Below, in pieces: positions 16,574-25,630 of a DNA stretch of 64,000 nucleotides. Source of the DNA: Thermogladius calderae 1633. Lineage in GTDB: Archaea; Thermoproteota; Thermoprotei_A; Sulfolobales; Desulfurococcaceae. The notes below the pieces were generated by a model. That model did not search any database, had not been told where the DNA came from, and saw nothing but the letters and a program-made list of their open reading frames with translations. The first letter of the stretch is position 1. Each line of letters begins with the position of its first letter. The stretch spans positions 992,001 to 1,056,000 of the forward strand of contig NC_017954.1 in the NCBI RefSeq assembly GCF_000264495.1. The letters run 5' to 3'. The position numbers were made by a program, and so were the translations under genes.

Positions 16574-17773
16574 ATGACGGGTGTCTCGCGTAGGAGCAGG
16601 GCGATCAAGACCTCGCCTCACAGGGTTCTCGTAGCGCTCGCAGACCAGCTGAGGAGGAGCGGGAGGAGGGTCATAGACTTCACGGCGGGGCAGCCCGGTC
16701 TACCGCCGGACGCTAGCGCTCTAGCCGAGTTCATAGAGTTCATGTCGAAGAACACTTTCACGGCCTTCCGCTACGCCCCCACCCAGGGGCTGCCGGAGCT
16801 GAGGGAGGAGATAAGCGCCGACCTGAAGAAGTACGGGGGTGTGGACGTCCCGCCCGACAACATCGTGGTCACGACCGGGGGGCTGGACGGCATCATCCTC
16901 TCGCTGTACGCTACCACGGACCCCAACGACAGAGTCCTGCTCCTAGAGCCCTGCTACAGCATGTACTGGGACACCCTCACCTTCCTCGGCTTGGAGGCCG
17001 AGTGGTGTAGCGAGAGCGTCGACACGGGGTTCCAGCCGAGCGTGGACTGTATCCTAGACAAGATGAAGAAGGTCAAGGCCGTCCTCCTAGCCAGCCCCGA
17101 CAACCCGACCTCGAGGGTGATAAGCAGGGAGGTGGCGAAGGCCATTGCCGAGGAGGCCTCGAGGAGGGGCGTCTGGATACTCTACGATGTGGCCTACAAG
17201 CACCTGGTGTACGAGGGGGAGCACGTCTGGTTGGAGAAGTACGTGGAGAACCCCGACGTGCTCGTGAACATTGGTAGCTTTTCCAAGGACATCGCGATAC
17301 CGGGCGGTAGGCTCGGCTACGTTTACACGTTCAACAAGGAGCTGGCCCGCGAGATGGTGAAGCTCAAGGGGATACTCGGCATCGTGGCCCCGGTACCGAT
17401 GCAGTGGCTCGCGACACTGTACCTGAGGAAGGGGTATAAGGAGAAGTACCTCGACTACGTCCTCCCGATCTACAGGAAGAGGAGGGACGCCGCCTACGAG
17501 GCTGTGAGAAAGTACCTCCCTAGGGCGAGGGTCGTGAAGCCAACGGCTAGCATGTACGTGTTCCCAGACCTCTCCAGCTACCTGGCCGAGAAGAAGGTCA
17601 GCGACCTCGACCTGGCCGTTAAACTAGCGGAGGAGAAGGGCGTGGTAGCGTTACCGGGCTCCATATTCGGCCCGTCCGGTGTCAACCACTTGAGGATAAC
17701 CTTTGTCACCAACGACGAGAAGACTATTGAAGAAGGGGTCAGGCTCATAGGGGAGTACCTGGGCGAGGCCTAG
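16574..17773 (+). CDS. Class I/II PLP-dependent aminotransferase
   Basis: This 399-residue fold-type I aminotransferase is of the AspC/alanine transaminase group. It shows the N-terminal FTAGQPGLPP segment, the VTTGGLDGI cofactor loop, SPDNPTSRV (the substrate-carboxylate asparagine region), the YDVAYKHL aspartate-tyrosine, the PLP lysine in SFSKDIAIPGGRLGYV, and a C-terminal HLRITFV with the carboxylate-binding arginine. The exact amino donor is not readable. ATG 16574 has GGGTGGT just upstream, and a TATA-like GGTTTATTTTATT lies near 16527. The next gene starts on the last base of its stop, so the three genes to 18862 look like one transcript. Confidence 0.87.
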   Translation: MTGVSRRSRAIKTSPHRVLVALADQLRRSGRRVIDFTAGQPGLPPDASALAEFIEFMSKNTFTAFRYAPTQGLPELREEISADLKKYGGVDVPPDNIVVTTGGLDGIILSLYATTDPNDRVLLLEPCYSMYWDTLTFLGLEAEWCSESVDTGFQPSVDCILDKMKKVKAVLLASPDNPTSRVISREVAKAIAEEASRRGVWILYDVAYKHLVYEGEHVWLEKYVENPDVLVNIGSFSKDIAIPGGRLGYVYTFNKELAREMVKLKGILGIVAPVPMQWLATLYLRKGYKEKYLDYVLPIYRKRRDAAYEAVRKYLPRARVVKPTASMYVFPDLSSYLAEKKVSDLDLAVKLAEEKGVVALPGSIFGPSGVNHLRITFVTNDEKTIEEGVRLIGEYLGEA

Positions 17774-18186
17774 TGTCCGCCTACGCTGTTAAGGGGGTCT
17801 ACCCCGTCAGGCTGGAGAGGAACTCCCTCGTCCCGGACGCCATCGCTACCGCCGTTCTCGAGAGGGGGCTGAGGGGAGGGTTGGTGCTGGCGATAGGGGG
17901 CTTGAAGCACGCGGAGCTCGGTGTCTACGACAGGGGGGCCGGCAGGTACGTTGTACAGACGCTCGACGCGGCCGCAGACGAGACGCTCGAGGTGGCGCCG
18001 ATGCTGGGCAACTACCTGGTGACGAGCAGCGGCCACGTCTCGGTCCACCTCCACGTCAACCTGGCGTGGCGTAGGGGTAGCGCCGCCGGCCACCTGGTCA
18101 GCGGTCTAGTCGACCCGTTTCTAGAGGTGTTCCTCGTAGAGGTCGGCGACGTGGTGAGAGAGGTTTTCTTCCACAGGGACGTCTAG
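17773..18186 (+). CDS. DUF296/PPC-domain protein
   Basis: This 137-residue protein matches the PPC (plants and prokaryotes conserved) domain, seen in AT-hook DNA-binding proteins of plants and as a lone trimeric protein in prokaryotes. Marks are AIGGLKHAELGVYD, the core HLHVNLA histidines, and AGHLVSGLVDPFLEVFLVEV near the end. In lone proteins the conserved histidines may bind a metal. It starts at GTG 17773, overlapping the aminotransferase stop by one base, and is followed five bases later by an unknown gene. The biochemical role of the lone PPC domain is not established. Confidence 0.75.
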   Translation: MSAYAVKGVYPVRLERNSLVPDAIATAVLERGLRGGLVLAIGGLKHAELGVYDRGAGRYVVQTLDAAADETLEVAPMLGNYLVTSSGHVSVHLHVNLAWRRGSAAGHLVSGLVDPFLEVFLVEVGDVVREVFFHRDV

Positions 18187-18190
18187 CCTC

Positions 18191-18862
18191 ATGTACGTCT
18201 TCACCACCTTCACGGAGAGCGGCTACAGGAAGCTGGCCTCCTTTATTAGGCGTGTGCGCGGGTCGGTTGCCGTACCAATCCCGGGCTCCCTGTGCGAGGA
18301 CGCCCGCCGACTAGGCCCGGACAGCCTGAGGAAGAGGGGGGTCCCCGCGAGCTTCGCTAGGGTCTGGCGGCCCGTCCTCGGCCTGCTCGCCTCCACTAAC
18401 ACGCCGCGCGTCGAGTGCTACCTCGGCGAAGTGGACTTCGAGGAGGCTAGGTACAGGGCCGTTGATGCGGCCTCCCTCATCATTAGAGCCGACGTGTACG
18501 GGGTAGCCGACTTGGAGGAGTGGGTGCGAGTGTTCAGGAGAGGCGCCCAGCCGGTGCGGGAGGTGGGGGAGTTCACGGTCGTTGACGACTACGTCAAGGC
18601 CTACGCGACCCTCAAGGCGAACCCTGGAGCCCCCTACACCGCCCTCGAGGAGGTCGTCCCAACCCCCTTCGACCTGCTCGCCCTACTCGCGCTAGGGGAG
18701 CTGAGCCGGGACTTGTTCGGTAGGCTCGTGGAGTTCTCCCTGAGGTACTTCAACGACTACCTGTTGAGGTCCGTGAACCTGACGAGGGCGTATCGGAGGC
18801 TCGTCAGGGACCGGGAGTACATGGACTTCCTCGTCTCGCACAACATACCTGTTTTCGAGTAG
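18191..18862 (+). CDS. Protein of unknown function
   Basis: This predicted soluble 223-residue protein has no recognised motif. It begins with a beta-like MYVFTTF, has a region rich in arginine around residues 20-60, and a helical C-terminal half. It is probably co-transcribed with the aminotransferase and the DUF296 gene (5-base gap) and ends just before the PEP carboxykinase promoter. It is likely a lineage-specific archaeal family. Confidence 0.6.
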   Translation: MYVFTTFTESGYRKLASFIRRVRGSVAVPIPGSLCEDARRLGPDSLRKRGVPASFARVWRPVLGLLASTNTPRVECYLGEVDFEEARYRAVDAASLIIRADVYGVADLEEWVRVFRRGAQPVREVGEFTVVDDYVKAYATLKANPGAPYTALEEVVPTPFDLLALLALGELSRDLFGRLVEFSLRYFNDYLLRSVNLTRAYRRLVRDREYMDFLVSHNIPVFE

Positions 18863-18870
18863 ATATATAC
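18861..18870 (+). promoter_or_regulatory. TATA box of PEP carboxykinase
   Basis: AGATATATAC lies 36-45 bases before the ATG at 18906. The downstream TACTTATTAACT stretch is A/T-rich and suits the transcription start. The box overlaps the end of the preceding gene. Confidence 0.5.
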
Positions 18871-18905
18871 GGATATGTGTAGTACTTATTAACTAGGGGT
18901 GCTAC

Positions 18906-20807
18906 ATGCCCACCGCACTCCCTAGAGGGGTATCCGAGAGGGTCGTCGAGGTCCTTAGGAGGTATGCCGACAGGGAACACCTGGAGAGGCTCCTCGCGAT
19001 CCCGGACCCCCGCCTCCACAGCTGGGTCGCAGACGTGGCAGAGACCGCCGACCCGGAGAGGATCTACGTCAACACGGGCTCGCCTGAGGACTTGGAGTTC
19101 ATAAAGAGGCGTGCCCTAGAGAACAGGGAGGAGCTCCCTACGAAGTACAAGAACAAGACCGTGCACTTCGACGGGCTATACGACCTAGCGAGAGACAGGG
19201 AGAACACGAGGATACTAGTCCCGCCCGGGCACAGTATAGCCATGGTGAACACGCTCGAGAGGGAGAGGGGCCTAGCCGAGATCAGGGAGCTCTTCAAGGG
19301 CGTGATGAGAGGGAACACGATGTACATTGGGTTCTACTGCTTCGGGCCGAGGGACTCGCCGTTCTCCCTCTACGGGGTCCAGATAACGGACTCGGCGTAC
19401 GTGGCCCACAGCGAGAACATACTTTACAGGGTCTGCTACAGCGTGTTCGTGGAGAGGGGCGGTAGGCTGAAGTACATGAGGTTCCTGCACGCGACTGGTG
19501 AGAGGAACGAGCTGGGCTGGAGCAAGAACGTCGAGAAGAGGAGGATATACATAGACCTCGACGACCACATAGTCTACAGCGTGAACACCCAGTACGCCGG
19601 GAACACGGTGGGCCTGAAGAAGCTCTCGCTCAGGCTGTGCGTGAACCAGGGCAAGAAGGAGGGGTTCCTCTGTGAGCACATGTTCATAGTCGGGGTCAAG
19701 GGGCCGGGGGGCCGGGTGACGTACGTGACGGGTGCCTACCCCGCCGGCTGCGGCAAGACGTCCACCGCGCTAGTGGCAGACACGCTCGTCAGCGACGACC
19801 TGGCAATAATACACGCCTACAACGGTGAGGCCAGGGCGATAAACCCCGAGGTGGGTTCCTTCGGGATAATAGACGGGATAAACCCTGTCGACGACCCGGA
19901 GATCTACAGAATACTCCTGGACCCCGAGACCGAGGTGATCTTCAGCAACGTCCTCCTCACGGAGGACGGGGATGTCTGGTGGAGGGGGAGGCCCGAGCCC
20001 CCCAGGAGCGGGTTGAACTACGCGGGTCCCTGGAGGCCGGGGCTTAGGGACGATAAAGGGAGGGAGGTGCTCCCGTCCCACCCCAACGCCAGGTTCACGA
20101 CGTACCTCAAGTACCTGAAGAACCTGGACCCGAGGATAGAGGACCCCTTGGGCGTCCCCGTGGAGGCGATGATATTCGGCGGGAGGGACTCGGACACGAA
20201 CTTCCCGGTTGAGGAGGCCTTCGACTGGGTACACGGCAACGTGACGAAGGCCGCCGCCCTCGAGTCGGAGAGGACGGCCGCGGTCCTCGGCCAGGTTGGG
20301 GTCAAGGAGTTCAACCCCTACGCCATACTAGACTTCCTCTCGGTGTCCCCCGGCGAGTTCCTGAGGCTTCACCTGGACTTCGCGGGGAGGTTGACACGCT
20401 TACCCAAGATATACAGCGTCAACTACTTCCTCAGGGACAAGGAGGGCAGGTTCCTGAACGAGAAGACAGATAAAGTGGTCTGGTTGAAGTGGATAGAGCT
20501 GAGAGTACACGGCGACGTGGAGGCTCTCGAGTCGCCGACGGGCCTCATACCAGTCTACGAAGACCTGGCCAAGCTGTTCAGAGACGTGCTTGGAAAAGAG
20601 TACACGGAGCAGGCCTACAGGGAGCAGTTCAAGGTCAGGGTGGCCAAACAGATAGAGAGGGTCAACAGGGTTGTAGAGGTGTACAAGAAGATCCCCGACA
20701 CTCCCCCCGTGTTCTTCGACGTGATGAGGGAGCAGCTGAGGAGGCTCGAGGAGGCGAGGCTCAGGTACGGGGACTACATTGACCCGTTCCAGCTGGACAA
20801 AAAGTAG
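18906..20807 (+). CDS. pckG: Phosphoenolpyruvate carboxykinase (GTP)
   Basis: It interconverts oxaloacetate and PEP with GTP/GDP and Mn2+, linking C4 acids to gluconeogenesis. The 633-residue length fits the GTP family. The nucleotide P-loop AGCGKTST (280-287) includes the reactive cysteine C282 typical of GTP-type enzymes, with VSDDLAII after it for metal binding. FCLR-type substrate loops are represented by FYCFGP (143-148). A later DTNFPVEEAFDW segment belongs to the guanine-binding region. It has its own TATA box and converges on the liv genes. Confidence 0.92.
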   Translation: MPTALPRGVSERVVEVLRRYADREHLERLLAIPDPRLHSWVADVAETADPERIYVNTGSPEDLEFIKRRALENREELPTKYKNKTVHFDGLYDLARDRENTRILVPPGHSIAMVNTLERERGLAEIRELFKGVMRGNTMYIGFYCFGPRDSPFSLYGVQITDSAYVAHSENILYRVCYSVFVERGGRLKYMRFLHATGERNELGWSKNVEKRRIYIDLDDHIVYSVNTQYAGNTVGLKKLSLRLCVNQGKKEGFLCEHMFIVGVKGPGGRVTYVTGAYPAGCGKTSTALVADTLVSDDLAIIHAYNGEARAINPEVGSFGIIDGINPVDDPEIYRILLDPETEVIFSNVLLTEDGDVWWRGRPEPPRSGLNYAGPWRPGLRDDKGREVLPSHPNARFTTYLKYLKNLDPRIEDPLGVPVEAMIFGGRDSDTNFPVEEAFDWVHGNVTKAAALESERTAAVLGQVGVKEFNPYAILDFLSVSPGEFLRLHLDFAGRLTRLPKIYSVNYFLRDKEGRFLNEKTDKVVWLKWIELRVHGDVEALESPTGLIPVYEDLAKLFRDVLGKEYTEQAYREQFKVRVAKQIERVNRVVEVYKKIPDTPPVFFDVMREQLRRLEEARLRYGDYIDPFQLDKK

Positions 20808-20812
20808 TCTGT

Positions 20813-21529
20813 TCAGTATATCAGGTAGGCCTTCTTCAACATCTCGTTAGATAGCAGGCTCCTGCCGTCTCCCTCGAGCACGACCCTTCCGTTCTCGAGG
20901 ACGTAGCCGCGGCTCGAGATCTCCAGTGCGTTCTTGACGTGCTGCTCCACTACCAGCATCGTGAGCCCGTACTCCTTGTTCAGCTTCACTACGAGGTCGA
21001 AGAGCGCTAGTACCACCTTAGGCGCTAGTCCCAGGCTCATCTCGTCGACCAACAACAGCATGGGCGAGGTCATCAGCCCCCTGCCAAGCGCAAGCATCTG
21101 CGCCTCGCCACCCGACAGCGAGCCCGCTAGCTGGCCCCTCCTCTCTTTGAGCCTCGGGAATATGCTGTACACGAGCTCGAGCCTCTCCCTCACCTTCGAC
21201 TTGTCCCTCTCGAGGTAAGCCCCCGCTAGCAGGTTCTCCTCGACGGTGAGGTTAGGGAAGATCCCCCTGCCCTCCGGCACCATTGTGAGCCCCAGCGCCA
21301 CCCGCTCGTGGACTCTCTTGCCGGAGATGTCGACAGACTTGAAGACGACGCTCCCGCTGTACAGCGTGGTGTAGCCCATGATAGTCCGGAGTAGTGTCGT
21401 CTTGCCGGCTCCGTTGGGGCCTACGACGGCGACTATCTCGCCTTTGTCGACGTAGAGGGAGACGTCGTGCAGGACCTTGAACTCGCCGTAGCCCGCGTTA
21501 ACCCTCCTAAGCTCGAGTAGGCGGGTCAT
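20813..21529 (-). CDS. livF: LIV-type ABC transporter ATPase (LivF)
   Basis: This 238-residue ATPase has Walker A GPNGAGKTT near residue 37, the signature LSGGEAQM, and Walker B MLLLVDEMSLGLAP. VPEGRGIFPNLTVEENLL is the typical LivF Q-loop region. It is the last gene of a four-gene liv unit. ATG 21529 is the start: the frame is open further upstream but reads through the livG end as arginine-rich shadow. It works with LivG at the cytoplasmic face of LivHM. Confidence 0.9.
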   Translation of the reverse strand: MTRLLELRRVNAGYGEFKVLHDVSLYVDKGEIVAVVGPNGAGKTTLLRTIMGYTTLYSGSVVFKSVDISGKRVHERVALGLTMVPEGRGIFPNLTVEENLLAGAYLERDKSKVRERLELVYSIFPRLKERRGQLAGSLSGGEAQMLALGRGLMTSPMLLLVDEMSLGLAPKVVLALFDLVVKLNKEYGLTMLVVEQHVKNALEISSRGYVLENGRVVLEGDGRSLLSNEMLKKAYLIY

Positions 21530-21537
21530 CCGACCAC

Positions 21538-22287
21538 CTAGACGGGCTTGATACCAAGGTACGCCTCTATCACCCTGGGGTTCGAGGCGACCTCCTCTGG
21601 GGGGCCCTCGGCGATCACCCTGCCCTCGTGGAGTACCACGACCCTCTTGCTCAGGGACATTACGAACCTCATGACGTGCTCGACCACTACGATGGTCAAG
21701 CCCCGGTCGCTCCACACCTTCTTGATGACCTCGGCCAGCCTCTCCTGCTCGTGGGGCCTGAGGCCGGCGGCGATCTCGTCCAGCAAGAGGAGTTGGGGCC
21801 CGGTGGCCAGGGCTCTAGCCAGGTCTACAAGCTTGTGCTCCATTAGCGTGATCTCGCTCCCCAGCCTCCCCCATTCCTCCCTTGGTAGACCGATCAACTC
21901 TAGGACCTCGACGGCTGTTTTACGGGCCTCCTCCACGCTGTCCGTCCTCAGGAGAGCCCCTGTTGTCACGGCCTCTAGGACGGTCAGGTTCCTGAAAGGC
22001 CTCACCTTCTGCCACGTCCTGGCTATACCCAGCTTCGCCACCTCGTGGGGCTGTAGGCCGGTTATGTCCCTACCCATGAAGAACACCCTGCCCCTGTCAG
22101 GCTTGTACACCCCGGTGATACAGTTGAACAGCGTCGTCTTACCGGAGCCGTTGGGCCCTATGAGGCCGACTATCTCCCCTCTACCCACGCTGAGGGTGAC
22201 GTCGTTGAGCGCCACTACACCGCCGAACCTCTTCGTCACGTTCTCGACCCTCAGGATGACTTCCGGGCCGCTCACTTCCTCCACCAC
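21538..22287 (-). CDS. livG: LIV-type ABC transporter ATPase (LivG)
   Basis: This 249-residue partner ATPase has Walker A GPNGSGKTT, the LivG-type RTWQKVRPFRNLTVLEAV region, and Walker B LLLLDEIAAGL. The signature motif is the diverged form ITLMEHK in place of LSGGQ, as seen in one branch of LivG proteins. It overlaps livM by 16 bases. Confidence 0.9.
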   Translation of the reverse strand: MVEEVSGPEVILRVENVTKRFGGVVALNDVTLSVGRGEIVGLIGPNGSGKTTLFNCITGVYKPDRGRVFFMGRDITGLQPHEVAKLGIARTWQKVRPFRNLTVLEAVTTGALLRTDSVEEARKTAVEVLELIGLPREEWGRLGSEITLMEHKLVDLARALATGPQLLLLDEIAAGLRPHEQERLAEVIKKVWSDRGLTIVVVEHVMRFVMSLSKRVVVLHEGRVIAEGPPEEVASNPRVIEAYLGIKPV

Positions 22288-23225
22288 CTCCTCAACTGGT
22301 TGAAAAGCCCGGCTAGGCCCTCTGGCTTGAGGATCCCGACGACTATCAGGGCCACGCCGTAGAGGAGGAGGTCTAGGCCGGGGAAGACCCCGCCCAGGGT
22401 GCTACGCAGGTACTCGCCTAGAGCCCTGAAGACCACGGCGGCCGCTATCGCCCCGCTAATAGAGCCTAGGCCCCCGATTATCCCCATTATAGCGATGCTT
22501 ATAGCGAGCCCAGCGTCGAAGAGCCTGTACGAGAAGCTCGAGTATATGACCACCTGTAAAAACCCGGCCGCGCCCGTTATGAACGAGTATATGGCTAGAG
22601 CTATCAGCTTGTAGAGCCTCGTGTCGACGCCGATAGCCTCGGAGACGAGCTCGTCCTCCTTTATATTCCTCAAGTAGTAGCCGATCTTGGAGCCCGTGAT
22701 GTAGATGTTGACGAGTATGACCGCCAACAAGACCACGTCGACTATGATGAAGAGCTCGAAGTAGGTCCTGGGCCTCAGGTACAGCCAGCCCCACTTGTTC
22801 GGCAAGTAGAAGTCCCAGGGGCCCATGAAGTACCTGAACAAGTTGTTCAGTATGACGACAAGGGAGGCTGTCATCAGGGCGTACCAGACCTCTCTGACCC
22901 CGAACCTGAACGTGGGTATACCGATCAACACTGCCAGACCCGCGGCCACGGCGCCGCCCGCCCACACGCCCACCACTGGCGGTAGCCCGAGCCTCATCCA
23001 CAAGAGCGAGGTCACTATACCCCCGAGAGCCATGTAAGCGCTCGAAGCCAAGTCCAGCTGCCCGGTCAGGCCGCCGATGATGTTCCAAGCGGCGACGAAG
23101 GACGCGAACAGCGCTACCTGGGTCAGTAAGAGCATGTAGTAGTTGTTCCCCGACACTAGGAAGCCCACTGCCAGTAGGGCGGCTTGGAAGAGGGCGATCG
23201 AGAGTAGAGTGCTCCTCGTCAACAC
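22272..23225 (-). CDS. livM: LIV-type ABC transporter permease (LivM)
   Basis: This 317-residue permease has about 9-10 membrane helices. Visible family segments include GQLDLASSAYMALGG (the G-x-lSLG-x-a-f-x-xGAY-like region near residue 55) and the C-terminal IMGIIGGLGSISGAIAAA loop that contacts the ATPases. It starts at GTG 23225, six bases after the livH stop. Confidence 0.9.
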   Translation of the reverse strand: MLTRSTLLSIALFQAALLAVGFLVSGNNYYMLLLTQVALFASFVAAWNIIGGLTGQLDLASSAYMALGGIVTSLLWMRLGLPPVVGVWAGGAVAAGLAVLIGIPTFRFGVREVWYALMTASLVVILNNLFRYFMGPWDFYLPNKWGWLYLRPRTYFELFIIVDVVLLAVILVNIYITGSKIGYYLRNIKEDELVSEAIGVDTRLYKLIALAIYSFITGAAGFLQVVIYSSFSYRLFDAGLAISIAIMGIIGGLGSISGAIAAAVVFRALGEYLRSTLGGVFPGLDLLLYGVALIVVGILKPEGLAGLFNQLRRWWRK

Positions 23226-23231
23226 ATCTCT

Positions 23232-24107
23232 TCACCTCTTCGCGAAGAAGCCCCTCGGCTTAAACCACAGTATGAAGAAGAAGATCAGGTATACCACGGC
23301 CATCTTCACCGAGGGGCTTATGAGGCTGCCCATAGACTCGGCTATCCCGATGATCACGGCCGAGACGACCAGGCCCCGTATGCTGCCGAGCCCTGCTAGT
23401 GCGACGGCCACCCAGGAGACCAGGCTGAAGGAGGTCCCTAGGTAGGGCCACACCTGCCCCATCTCCATCCACAGGCCCGAGGCGATCCCAACCAACACCA
23501 TTCCGATCGCGAACGTGAGCATGTAGACTCTCCCTACGTTGATGCCCATGAGCATGGCACTAGACCTATCGTCTGTAACAGCCCTCATTGCCAGGCCTAG
23601 CTTAGTCCTCGACAAGAACTGGTCTAGTAGGAAGAGTACGAGGACCGATATGGCCGCCGACAGCACCTTTGACTCGTATATCACGAACGGCCCTATGCTT
23701 AGGCCTTCCGAGAACACGGGGTTAGGGTAGCCCCTCGGCTCGGCCTTGAAGTAGCCTAGGGCTATGTTCTGGAGCACGAAACCTAGCCCGACCGTTACAG
23801 CTATCTGGATAAGGGGTTCCTTGCCGAGTACAGGGTTTATCAGCCCTTTCTGTATCGCGAGCCCCAGCACAAACAATACTGGTAGCACTAGGAGCATCGA
23901 CAACAAAGGGTCTATGTTCAGGTATGTCGATATCAGCCACACGAAGTACGCCGAGATCATGACTAGGTCTCCGTGGGCGAAGTTGATTATGTCCATGACC
24001 CCGAATATGAGGGCTAGGCCTGAGGCTACTATCGCGTAGAACAAGCCTAGGAAGACACCGTCCATAACCTGCTGTAGGATGGCGATCAGTACTCCTCCAA
24101 CCGACAT
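23232..24107 (-). CDS. livH: LIV-type ABC transporter permease (LivH)
   Basis: This 291-residue permease begins with the typical QQVMDGVFLGLFYAIVASGLALIFGVM region and INFAHGDLVMISAY, and has the ATPase-contact loop ALAGLGSIRGLVVSA near the C-terminus. It is the first gene of livHMGF. About 110 bases with A/T-rich sequence and a T-run separate it from livK, which is transcribed first on the same strand. Confidence 0.9.
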   Translation of the reverse strand: MSVGGVLIAILQQVMDGVFLGLFYAIVASGLALIFGVMDIINFAHGDLVMISAYFVWLISTYLNIDPLLSMLLVLPVLFVLGLAIQKGLINPVLGKEPLIQIAVTVGLGFVLQNIALGYFKAEPRGYPNPVFSEGLSIGPFVIYESKVLSAAISVLVLFLLDQFLSRTKLGLAMRAVTDDRSSAMLMGINVGRVYMLTFAIGMVLVGIASGLWMEMGQVWPYLGTSFSLVSWVAVALAGLGSIRGLVVSAVIIGIAESMGSLISPSVKMAVVYLIFFFILWFKPRGFFAKR

Positions 24108-24209
24108 CTATACAACACCCCGTACGTGCGTGTACGGATGTGTCCTCTGTATATAGGTGTGGGACGATTCTTAATAAAATTGGCTTGGTTAGGGAGCAGT
24201 CGGGGACGT

Positions 24210-24219
24210 AAAAAAAAAA
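24210..24219 (-). terminator. T10 terminator directly after livK
   Basis: Ten A's on the + strand form a T10 run immediately after the livK TGA. It is the longest T-run I noticed between genes here. Partial termination at this point would give more binding protein than membrane components, a common need in ABC importers. Confidence 0.6.
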
Positions 24220-25548
24220 TCAGCTACCGGGTCTAGGGAATACGGGTTGGACGCCCTCCTGTGGCTGAGGCCACACAACGACAGGTGTTAGAGTGCCGTT
24301 TATCAACTGTACTTGTAGTACGGCTGTACCCGCGTACAGGTTCTCGCCGTTCGGCGCGAACTTGATCCTGCCCGTCGGGTAGAGCTGGGCGGCTATGCTG
24401 TTGCTCTCGTTCAGGTCTAGGCTGAGGAAGGCCTGCCTCAAGTGGTCCGGGTTCAACGGGTCGTCCGGGAACATCTGGCCGGCCTTCTCGAGCGCCTCGT
24501 AGATCGTGAAGAAGGAGTAGAAGACCTCGCCGGCAGCCTCGGTCGGCATCTTACCGTACCTCCTCATGAACTCGCTGACCAGCTTCTTGTTCCACTCCGT
24601 CGGCTTCGCCGGGTTGTAACTGTAGGTGTTGGTGTAGTACAGGACGGCGTCGCCGGCCGCCTTAATGGAGTCCGGGTCCGTGAAGCCGCACGCGCCGGCG
24701 CCGGCTATGAACTTGGGGTTCAGCCCGGCGGCCTTCGCCGTCTTTGCGAACAGGACCCCGTCGCTGAAGTAGGGGACAGCTATTATGATGTCAGGGTTCA
24801 ACCTCTTGATCTGGTCTATGATCGGGCTCATGTCCGTGATGTCGTACGGGTAGGTTATGTGCGACGACACCTCCACGCCGTACTTCACTAGCTGGAGGTG
24901 GGCTCCGTTGCTAACCGTAGTCCCGAACACTGAGTCCTCGTTGATGATCACGGCTGTCCTAATGGTCACGTTATACTTCTTAGCCATATCCATGACGAAG
25001 TCCACGGCCGAGACTCCGTGAGCGCTGGCTCTGGGGGCCACTCTGAAGAAGTACATCCAGCCCTGGTTAGCCAGGTCGTCTACTAGGGCGTCCGTCACCA
25101 GGATGACCTTGTTCTGCTCGGTCACAGTACCCATCGCCATCGTGAACCTGCTGATGTACGCCCCGTATATTATGGGGACGTGGTACTGCGAGATCAGCTT
25201 CTCCGCCGCCAGCCTAGCGGACTCGGGCGACGTACCAGCGTCCTCGACCACGATGTCCAGCTTCGCGCCCCCGAGCGACCTAACCCCGCCTAGCTCGTTG
25301 TTGATTATGTCCACGACAAGCCTGGCGGCGTCGACCGCCTCTCTACCGAATATAGCGTAAGGGCCCGTCAAGGGCTGGACAACGCCGATGACGACCTTCT
25401 CAATCTTAACCTTGGTAGGGGTTGGAGACGGGGAAGGTGTCGGACCGGGCTTCGAGGTGTAAATGTAGTAGCCCAGCGCAGCCGCAACTATCGCTACGAT
25501 CACCACTATGGCGATTATTAAGGGGGTTCGAGAGGGTTTACTAGCCAT
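24220..25548 (-). CDS. livK: LIV-type ABC transporter substrate-binding protein
   Basis: This periplasmic-binding-protein fold type I (branched amino acid/amide family) protein has 442 residues. An N-terminal membrane helix (IIAIVVIVAIVAAALGYYIY) without lipobox cysteine anchors it outside the cell through a Pro/Ser/Thr-rich linker (PGPTPSPSPTPTK), usual in archaea. The mature part begins VVIGVVQPLTGPYA. The ligand is not readable; relatives bind branched amino acids, amides, urea or aromatic acids. ATG 25548 is chosen for AAGGAGTGG upstream; ATG 25572 is also in frame. TATA-like AGTTTTTATT is at 25591-25600. Confidence 0.9.
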   Translation of the reverse strand: MASKPSRTPLIIAIVVIVAIVAAALGYYIYTSKPGPTPSPSPTPTKVKIEKVVIGVVQPLTGPYAIFGREAVDAARLVVDIINNELGGVRSLGGAKLDIVVEDAGTSPESARLAAEKLISQYHVPIIYGAYISRFTMAMGTVTEQNKVILVTDALVDDLANQGWMYFFRVAPRASAHGVSAVDFVMDMAKKYNVTIRTAVIINEDSVFGTTVSNGAHLQLVKYGVEVSSHITYPYDITDMSPIIDQIKRLNPDIIIAVPYFSDGVLFAKTAKAAGLNPKFIAGAGACGFTDPDSIKAAGDAVLYYTNTYSYNPAKPTEWNKKLVSEFMRRYGKMPTEAAGEVFYSFFTIYEALEKAGQMFPDDPLNPDHLRQAFLSLDLNESNSIAAQLYPTGRIKFAPNGENLYAGTAVLQVQLINGTLTPVVVWPQPQEGVQPVFPRPGS

Positions 25549-25630
25549 AAAACCGACCCACTCCTTATACATATATGTGTAGTATGGTGAAATAAAAACT
25601 TTAGTGGGAAAACTGTTTAATCGCGTTGAT

